From: an uncultured Bacilli bacterium
Lineage (GTDB): Bacteria > Bacillota_I > Bacilli_A > RF39 > UBA660
DNA length: 6,642 bases
NCBI GenBank assembly: GCA_948543905.1
Contig: CAOVIS010000050.1
Coordinates: 706-7,347, forward strand
Reading direction: 5' to 3'
The notes under the pieces were generated by a model, which did not search any database, was not told the origin of the DNA, and saw nothing but the letters and a program-made list of their open reading frames with translations. Each line of letters begins with the position of its first letter. Within the stretch, counting starts at the first letter, position 1. Below are positions 1-4,889 of the stretch, piece by piece. The position numbers were made by a program, and so were the translations under genes.

Positions 1-375
1 CTTTATATCACTAGCTGTAATAACATTCTTACCCTTATCAAACTTTCCAATAACTGTAACCCCAGTACCAACACCCAATTGGCTTTTTAAAAAAGCTCTA
101 TTAAATATAGTTGCATACATCGTTTTATTATTGTGATTACAGCGAAACTGTAATTTGTTAAAATTTTTTCTAATAAAAGCTACTGTAGGAGTTGTTTCAA
201 TATTAACATTTATTGCAATGCGATTACCAGTATAATCTTCATTTAAATTTATGGGTTCAAAAATATCATAACGATAAGGATAATATGTTAATAAATCTTC
301 AACATTATTTATGTTTAGACTACGCAAATTTTCTAGCATTTTAGGCCCGACACCTTTAATATCACTTAATTCCAT
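1..375 (-). CDS. recG: ATP-dependent DNA helicase RecG, N-terminal fragment (cut by the left edge)
   Basis: RecG is a cytoplasmic superfamily 2 helicase that remodels stalled replication forks and branch-migrates Holliday junctions. Only the first 125 codons are here; the family is usually about 680 residues, so the helicase motifs lie outside the window. What is visible is the N-terminal helix-hairpin-like start (MELSDIKGVGPKMLENL), then the typical DLLTYYPYRYD motif at about residues 32-42. After it comes the start of the OB-fold wedge domain, which contacts branched DNA. The ATG at 375 is chosen because AAGGAG lies 9 bases upstream (390-385) and the family signature begins right after it; an in-frame ATG at 399 lies inside the -10 element. 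It lies on the same strand as the upstream operon but has its own promoter-like element and a terminator in between, so it is probably a separate unit. Identification rests on recognised motifs; confidence is high. Confidence 0.93.
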   Translation of the reverse strand, partial: MELSDIKGVGPKMLENLRSLNINNVEDLLTYYPYRYDIFEPINLNEDYTGNRIAINVNIETTPTVAFIRKNFNKLQFRCNHNNKTMYATIFNRAFLKSQLGVGTGVTVIGKFDKGKNVITASDIK

Positions 376-384
376 TTTATCTAG

Positions 385-406
385 CTCCTTTATATTCATT
401 ATATCA
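385..406 (-). promoter_or_regulatory. recG extended -10 promoter and ribosome binding site
   Basis: On the minus strand, TGATATAAT (406-398) matches the extended -10 consensus TGNTATAAT exactly. No good -35 is seen 17-18 bases upstream (the bases there read TCAAAA or CTCAAA), as is common for extended -10 promoters. Transcription would begin near 391, giving a very short leader that starts just before the SD AAGGAG (390-385), 9 bases ahead of the ATG at 375. The promoter role is an inference from sequence alone. Confidence 0.5.
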
Positions 407-443
407 AAAAAAGAAGAAGATTTTGAGTCTTTCTTCTTTTTTT
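406..443 (-). terminator. AU-rich hairpin terminator of the three-gene wall operon
   Basis: The arms at 406-420 and 428-443 are complementary over 15 base pairs with one bulged base and a 7-base loop (421-427). Read on the minus strand, the 3' arm ends in UCUUCUUCUUUUUUU, so the U-run is part of the stem. Only three pairs are G-C, so the hairpin is weaker than a textbook terminator. The position fits: it overlaps the stop codon of the peptidase gene (444-442) and ends exactly where the recG extended -10 begins. Some readthrough into recG is likely. Confidence 0.6.
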
Positions 444-1302
444 ATTTGAGATTTATAAGGACATATTGTCTGCCGAGAGAATCAAAACTATTTTCAAGAA
501 TAGATTTGGGTATTTTGATATTTTTATTTTCTTTTAGAGGATCATTAATGTAATAGTAGTCATTGTCATAGCCAGTTAAAACTACGACATGTTCGTCTTT
601 AGGATAAGTATAGGTTTCTTTTTTATCATAACTTGACCAAGTATAAATATCAGAGGCTATATTGTAATTTATAGTTGTCCATATAAGACAAGGACTATGA
701 TAAGCTAGAATATCTAAACTAGTTTTAGTATCAGATGAATTAGATTTTAAATATGAATTATTAGACTCCAATATTTTATTAATGGTACTCGCAATAACAG
801 TATCAAAACAGCCCCAACCATAGCTATAGTTTGAGGGATCTCCAGCATAATACTTGGCAGGATTTGGTCCATATCTAACTCCATTTTTTTCGTACACTAA
901 TGATTTTGGTAGGAGATTAATAAATTCATCTAATGTAATACTAATTCCATAATAATTTAGTAGCATAACAGCAGAGGCAGCTTCACAACCATTGGGATAT
1001 TTAGGATTTTGTAAAATTAGAGGAACCTCATAAAGTTTAGCATTACGATCAAGATAAAAATTTTGGTTAAGAATACTTTCTTTAGTTGTTTTTAAATTAG
1101 GTAATTCTAAAGTTTGGTTAGAAGAATTATTAGTTAAGGTTAATTGACTACTATAATAGTCATTAGATAAAGAAGGAATAATGGAATTTTTAAGTTTAGC
1201 ACTTTCATGTTTATACATTTTATACCATAATATGTTGGAGCCTACTAAAGCAAGAATAGCTAGGCAGATAATTATTAGGCATTTTTTATTGTGATGTTTC
1301 AT
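442..1302 (-). CDS. Membrane-anchored C39-like cysteine peptidase (Peptidase_C39_2 / YvpB type)
   Basis: A 286-residue protein predicted to sit in the membrane with its peptidase domain outside. Residues 1-7 are basic, 8-28 form one hydrophobic anchor, 29-90 are a polar Ser/Asn-rich spacer, and about 91-286 are a papain-fold domain. Visible landmarks are Gln98 (candidate oxyanion-hole residue), catalytic Cys106 in YPNGCEAASAVMLLNYYG, the GPNPAKYYAGDP and YGWGCF segments typical of YvpB-like proteins, His238 in DEHVVVLTGYD, and Asp254 in YYINDPL. The Cys-His-Asp set is therefore intact. There is no ABC transporter part, so this is not a bacteriocin exporter. It is the last gene of the operon, 15 bases after the cohesin-like gene, with a weak SD (AGAGAG, 1317-1312, 9 bases from ATG) overlapping that gene's stop region, which suggests translational coupling. 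The substrate is unknown; trimming of surface proteins or wall peptides is a guess. Confidence 0.87.
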   Translation of the reverse strand: MKHHNKKCLIIICLAILALVGSNILWYKMYKHESAKLKNSIIPSLSNDYYSSQLTLTNNSSNQTLELPNLKTTKESILNQNFYLDRNAKLYEVPLILQNPKYPNGCEAASAVMLLNYYGISITLDEFINLLPKSLVYEKNGVRYGPNPAKYYAGDPSNYSYGWGCFDTVIASTINKILESNNSYLKSNSSDTKTSLDILAYHSPCLIWTTINYNIASDIYTWSSYDKKETYTYPKDEHVVVLTGYDNDYYYINDPLKENKNIKIPKSILENSFDSLGRQYVLINLK

Positions 1303-1317
1303 AGCTTAAAACTCTCT

Positions 1318-2970
1318 TTATTTTTTCTTCTTCTTTTTCTTTTTTTCATCGTCAAATAAATCATAGACTTCTTCATCATCCGATAAAACCTTTTTTATTT
1401 CATCATTAGGGTTGGAAGTTTGAATTTCTTTTACTTTGATTTCTTCTGTTTCTTTTGGTGTTTTATTTTTTTCTTGTTCAGTAAGTTTAGCTTTCTTTTC
1501 AGCTTTTTGCTCTTTTTTTAATTCTTTTTTGGATTTTTTTGGTTGTTCTATATTTTCGGCCTCAGTGGTTTTGGCTTTTGAAGAAGCTTTTTGCTCTTTG
1601 ACCGTTATTTTTTTAACTTCATTTACAACATCATTTAATTTTCTTGTCGCTTCTATTTTAGCTTCTTGCTTTTGTAAAAATTTATTGATTTTCTTTTGTT
1701 TTTTATGAAGACTATGGAGAAGAATAAAAATTAATATTAGCATTAAAACTAAGGCACCTGCAAAAGCAAGTATTATATAACTATAGTTTTTTATTGTCTC
1801 AGTGCTTTCTTTTATGTATGTATCATCGTATAGTATGGCAGTTTTATTTTTTGAATCATATAGATAAAGGTTTGTTTTTCCATCTTCTAAACTTTTGGCA
1901 TTAATAATAACAAAGGCACTTTTTTCACTGTATTTATAAGCATCATATGTTTTATTATTTATATTAACTGTTGTTTTTATTAAGTCTAATTCTTTATCAA
2001 AAGAAACTGGTATTAGTAAATAATTTTTTAAATTCATTTCATCAAAACTGGAATATGAGCCATTATTATAGATAAATAAACCAACATTGCCATTTAAATC
2101 TTTTAATCCAACTAGAGTAATATTAGCATTATGATTAACAAAGGCAGGTATTTCATTTTCATTTATAGTAACTGTTGTTTCTAAAAAGGTTTCGGGTATT
2201 TTTAGTAATTCCTTATTTTTTATAACAACATAATTTTGACCATTAACAAGGGCTGATATAGGATTTAAATCTTCAACATTTACCGTTAATTTGTAAGTTT
2301 TTTGGTCACCATTTTGGGCTGTTACAACTATTTCAAAATTATTTATTCCTTCAGTTACAGCAAGAGCTCCTGATCCATTTATACTAGATCGATTATCTTC
2401 AGGGGTAGCGCTTACTTTAATTTCTTTAGTTCCGGTTGGAACATCAACTTTATATTCTACAATATCTTTATTAAAATCTTTATCTAATTCGAATCCCTCT
2501 ACCGCTAAGTTTTTTAAATTATTATTTTTACTATAAGAGGCTTGTAATTCTTGTTCTGTCATAATTCTTGTTTGTTTATTTGAAGATGATAAGTTCATAA
2601 GACTCATGTCATCATAGGCATAAGCAAGATAAGAACTTACTGATACGCGGGTTGTGCCACTTCTTAATGTTTTAAAGGTGAAAGTATAAGTTACTTTTTT
2701 AGTACCGCCAGCAGATGAATTTACCATCATAGTTCCACCCTCTTCAGCACTACTATTAGTGAGTTTTAGATAGGAGTTATCGTAGTTTAAAGCCATTTGC
2801 CAACTTCCGATATTAGTTCCACTTGACAAAGTAACAGTGTAGGTAGCAGTATTCCCTTGTACTACAGTATTTGGCCCTGAAACACTAATACTTCCATTAG
2901 CAGCATTTGCTACATTAGGCATGATTAAAAGAGCTATAAGTGATATTATTATTAATTTTAATTTTTTCAT
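1318..2970 (-). CDS. Type I membrane protein with cohesin-like and cadherin-like domains and a long charged cytoplasmic tail
   Basis: A 550-residue surface protein. Domain order: signal peptide 1-23 (likely cleavage after ANA); cohesin-like beta sandwich about 25-137, with the pattern VVQGNTATYTVTLSS, then SWQMALNYDNSYLKL, then VTYTFTFKTLRSGTTRVSV; cadherin-like beta-sandwich about 151-232 (LKNLAVEGFELDKDF to YKLTVNV); an unrecognised beta-rich region about 238-390; transmembrane helix 397-419; then about 130 cytoplasmic residues, first helical or coiled-coil, then Lys/Glu-rich and probably disordered. The tail ends in an acidic patch (DDEEVYDLFDDE) and eight lysines. There are no cysteines. 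The start is supported by AAAGGA (2981-2976), 5 bases from the ATG. It lies 14 bases after the dockerin gene and 15 before the peptidase gene. Cohesins bind dockerins in cellulosomes; whether this shorter, divergent domain binds the neighbouring dockerin is inferred from context. It could instead be a generic adhesin or carbohydrate-binding sandwich. Confidence 0.82.
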   Translation of the reverse strand: MKKLKLIIISLIALLIMPNVANAANGSISVSGPNTVVQGNTATYTVTLSSGTNIGSWQMALNYDNSYLKLTNSSAEEGGTMMVNSSAGGTKKVTYTFTFKTLRSGTTRVSVSSYLAYAYDDMSLMNLSSSNKQTRIMTEQELQASYSKNNNLKNLAVEGFELDKDFNKDIVEYKVDVPTGTKEIKVSATPEDNRSSINGSGALAVTEGINNFEIVVTAQNGDQKTYKLTVNVEDLNPISALVNGQNYVVIKNKELLKIPETFLETTVTINENEIPAFVNHNANITLVGLKDLNGNVGLFIYNNGSYSSFDEMNLKNYLLIPVSFDKELDLIKTTVNINNKTYDAYKYSEKSAFVIINAKSLEDGKTNLYLYDSKNKTAILYDDTYIKESTETIKNYSYIILAFAGALVLMLILIFILLHSLHKKQKKINKFLQKQEAKIEATRKLNDVVNEVKKITVKEQKASSKAKTTEAENIEQPKKSKKELKKEQKAEKKAKLTEQEKNKTPKETEEIKVKEIQTSNPNDEIKKVLSDDEEVYDLFDDEKKKKKKKK

Positions 2971-2984
2971 TTTTTTCCTTTCTT

Positions 2985-4715
2985 TTATTGGTTAATTGTG
3001 AAACTTCCAATTATTTGTTTTTGAACTTGTAATAAATCTAGGGGATCTATTTTACCATCACCATTGGTATCTCCAGCTTTTATACTGGCATTCTCGAATT
3101 TATAAGACCCTAAGATACTTTTACGAATTTGAAGTAAATCTAGGGGATCTATTTTGCCATCACCACTAGTGTCTCCTTTAATTACTACTTCATAAGTTTT
3201 AGTTTCGGTACTATTTTTAATGGTTATTTTAAAGCCTGTTCCAATTAGGCCAGAGGTTGCTGTAGCATTATTTAAATTAGTAATTGAAATGTTCCCTTTG
3301 CCAGCGATACTCTCTAGATTAGCTTTGATCGTTGATATCTCAGTATTTGTATTAATTCCTGTAATATAGTTATTAGTTAGTTTTAAGCCAGCTAAAGAGA
3401 TAATTGAAGGAATTGAGGAAGTACTTGGAGAAGAACTTGAACCATTATCTCCGGTAGCGCCACTTCCACTATTATTAATGGTAGCACTCATATTTAAATA
3501 CACGGGAATATAGAAAGCAAACGGACTTTCAACTAATCCCATTTTTAAATAGCTTTGATAGGTTGTCGTTGCTTCACTAGCTGGAGCAACAATATTAGTC
3601 ATATACTGATTTAAATAAAGACTCGTGGGATTATTAGGTTTAACATTAAACTTTTGAAGATAAGGAGTGAATTGACCTTGGGCTAAATAATTATTCGATA
3701 AAAGACTTGCTCCACCTTTTATAGCATTATATGGTGTATTCCATCCAGATGATTTAGCACGTCCTAGGCCACAACCTACTATATCGTTTACACAAGAACT
3801 TCCAACGCCAATATTATAGAAGTTATAGTAACCATAATATATACCATTTCGATCATTATATACTCCACTGTATAAATTATAAAGTGTTGTTCCTGTTCCT
3901 AATTCCTGATACATGCGAGCGGCAAGCGAAATAGGGTTTATGTCCTTTTCTTTACCTGCAGAATTAGTTAATTCAGCAAATTTTACACCTTTTTCTGTAT
4001 GATATTTATAAAATGCTGTAGTGTTTAAAATTTTATCTATAGCAGCTGTATATGAATTAGCCAAAGTAGATTCATATTTTAGATATTCAAATTGAAATAT
4101 ATGTTGTTCATCTAAAAAATTTCGGGGATCCATATAAAATGCTACAGCTGTTTTGGAAGCAGCTTTAAATGATCCTTCATCAGCTTTACAAGTGTAGTCA
4201 ATATAAGATGTATTATTAGTCGCAATTTTACTAGTACCACAACTACTTTCTTTATCTACAGCAGTACTCCACTCTAAATTAGTTTGTAATGCTTTAAAAG
4301 TCCATGTTGGATGTTTTTCTTTTAAGGAACATAAGTCTGCCCAATAACTAGAAGGAAATCCCTCTTTTTGCATCTCAATTTCACAGGCATTTTTAGGAGT
4401 TCCATCGGATTCAGCTCTAACAAGTTTTACATATTCACTACATATATAAGCAGCCTCACCATTATAATCTATTTCATACCAGCCATCATTACAACTACCA
4501 TTTTTTTGTTCATCCGCAACAACATCACTTTTCTTTAAATTATAAGTTACTCCTACATTGCTTAAGATAATTTTACTATAATTGGTACCTGGTCCTTTTC
4601 TTATATTAACAGAATCTAAAGTTACAATATAATTATTTTGAGCAAAAACACTTAGATTTAGACAAAAAAAGACAAATATAAAGATTAAAAATAGTTTAAA
4701 GACATTTTTCTTCAT
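2985..4715 (-). CDS. Secreted SH3b-glucosaminidase with C-terminal duplicated type I dockerin
   Basis: A 576-residue exported cell-wall hydrolase, predicted to cleave N-acetylglucosaminyl bonds in peptidoglycan. Order: signal peptide 1-25 (SVFA before Gln26, no lipobox); bacterial SH3 domain about 28-98 (VNIRKGPGTNYSKI); region 117-230 typical of clostridial glucosaminidases (FPSSYWADL, HPTWTFKAL, DPRNFLDEQHIFQFE); glucosaminidase core about 255-405 with NPISLAARMYQELG (candidate catalytic Glu271) and YYNFYNIG; Ser/Gly linker 413-435; small module 436-513; dockerin 514-570. The dockerin has two calcium loops, DTSGDGKIDPLD and DTNGDGKIDPLD, each followed by an LLQ helix. There is no LPXTG motif or membrane anchor, so surface retention must come from SH3b and/or the dockerin. 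The ATG at 4715 is chosen for its SD AAGGAGGA (4728-4721), 5 bases upstream, and the signal peptide that follows. A TTG at 4772 would lie inside the -35 promoter element. It is the first gene of the operon. Eight cysteines in the mature part occur as close pairs. Confidence 0.9.
   Translation of the reverse strand: MKKNVFKLFLIFIFVFFCLNLSVFAQNNYIVTLDSVNIRKGPGTNYSKIILSNVGVTYNLKKSDVVADEQKNGSCNDGWYEIDYNGEAAYICSEYVKLVRAESDGTPKNACEIEMQKEGFPSSYWADLCSLKEKHPTWTFKALQTNLEWSTAVDKESSCGTSKIATNNTSYIDYTCKADEGSFKAASKTAVAFYMDPRNFLDEQHIFQFEYLKYESTLANSYTAAIDKILNTTAFYKYHTEKGVKFAELTNSAGKEKDINPISLAARMYQELGTGTTLYNLYSGVYNDRNGIYYGYYNFYNIGVGSSCVNDIVGCGLGRAKSSGWNTPYNAIKGGASLLSNNYLAQGQFTPYLQKFNVKPNNPTSLYLNQYMTNIVAPASEATTTYQSYLKMGLVESPFAFYIPVYLNMSATINNSGSGATGDNGSSSSPSTSSIPSIISLAGLKLTNNYITGINTNTEISTIKANLESIAGKGNISITNLNNATATSGLIGTGFKITIKNSTETKTYEVVIKGDTSGDGKIDPLDLLQIRKSILGSYKFENASIKAGDTNGDGKIDPLDLLQVQKQIIGSFTINQ
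3033..3176 (-). repeat. Direct DNA repeat encoding the two dockerin calcium loops
   Basis: Segments 3033-3074 and 3135-3176 (42 bases each, period 102 bases or 34 codons) match at 38 of 42 positions, including a run of 21 identical bases. They encode GDTNGDGKIDPLDLL and GDTSGDGKIDPLDLL. Only one of the four differences changes the protein (Asn/Ser at loop position 3). The repeat is the internal duplication that defines dockerins, but the near-identity of the DNA points to recent duplication or gene conversion. Confidence 0.9.
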
Positions 4716-4720
4716 ACTTA

Positions 4721-4772
4721 TCCTCCTTAGTTTGTTCATAATAATTATATAACATTTGATGAAACTTCTCAA
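4721..4772 (-). promoter_or_regulatory. Sigma-A-like promoter and strong SD of the dockerin-cohesin-peptidase operon
   Basis: On the minus strand, TTGAGA (4772-4767) is followed by a 17-base spacer and a perfect TATAAT (4749-4744). Transcription should start near 4737, leaving a leader of about 22 bases that contains the SD AAGGAGGA (4728-4721), 5 bases before the ATG at 4715. No further strong promoter was noted before genes two and three, so this site probably drives all three. Confidence 0.75.
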
Positions 4773-4785
4773 GAATTGATGATTA

Positions 4786-4856
4786 TTGCAAGTAAATATT
4801 TTGTAAAGATTATATAATTAAAATTGGTTGCAAGTATAGAGAATATATTATATAAT
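4786..4856. repeat. Partly duplicated promoter module in the divergent intergenic region
   Basis: TTGCAAGTA occurs at 4786-4794 and 4828-4836, and the palindrome ATTATATAAT at 4809-4818 and 4847-4856. The downstream pair has the ideal 17-base spacing and is the likely LCP promoter. The upstream pair is 21 bases apart, too long for normal sigma-A use. This looks like a tandem duplication whose upstream copy has drifted, or a repeated operator. The 4716-4889 region holds nothing else recognisable apart from the two promoters and their SDs. Confidence 0.5.
4828..4856 (+). promoter_or_regulatory. Sigma-A-like promoter of the LCP-PASTA gene
   Basis: TTGCAA (4828-4833), a 17-base spacer and a perfect TATAAT (4851-4856) form a good housekeeping promoter. 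Transcription should start near 4863, giving a leader of about 27 bases. A modest SD (AGGG, 4879-4882) lies 7 bases before the ATG at 4890. The promoter is back to back with the minus-strand operon promoter, with about 125 bases between the predicted start sites. Confidence 0.7.
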
Positions 4857-4889
4857 ATAGGTTAGTAATAATGAAGATAGGGTTGAGAT

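Noticed and set aside
311..553. Open frame of about 80 codons on the plus strand
   Set aside because: It runs antisense across the recG start, the terminator and the peptidase C-terminus, has no SD, and its low-complexity Phe/Ser product mirrors the A-rich opposite strand.
442..1302. Bacteriocin-processing C39 exporter
   Set aside because: There is no ABC transporter membrane or ATPase part and no leader-peptide gene with a double-glycine site nearby; the domain pattern is of the YvpB-like stand-alone type.
1436..1708. Open frame of about 90 codons on the plus strand
   Set aside because: It is antisense to the Lys/Glu-rich tail of the cohesin-like protein; the Phe/Ser-rich product is what reverse-reading AAA/GAA codons gives, and there is no SD.
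2985..4715. Phage endolysin interpretation of the glucosaminidase
   Set aside because: It has a signal peptide, a dockerin and operon partners that are host-type surface proteins, and no holin or phage structural gene is nearby.
1318..4715. A true plant-fibre cellulosome locus
   Set aside because: There is only one cohesin-like domain, and the only dockerin enzyme targets peptidoglycan; no cellulase, xylanase or carbohydrate-binding module is seen.
4716..4772. Longer form of the glucosaminidase starting at TTG 4772
   Set aside because: That TTG is part of the -35 hexamer, and the -10 and strong SD lie inside the proposed extension. The ATG at 4715 follows the SD and begins a normal signal peptide.
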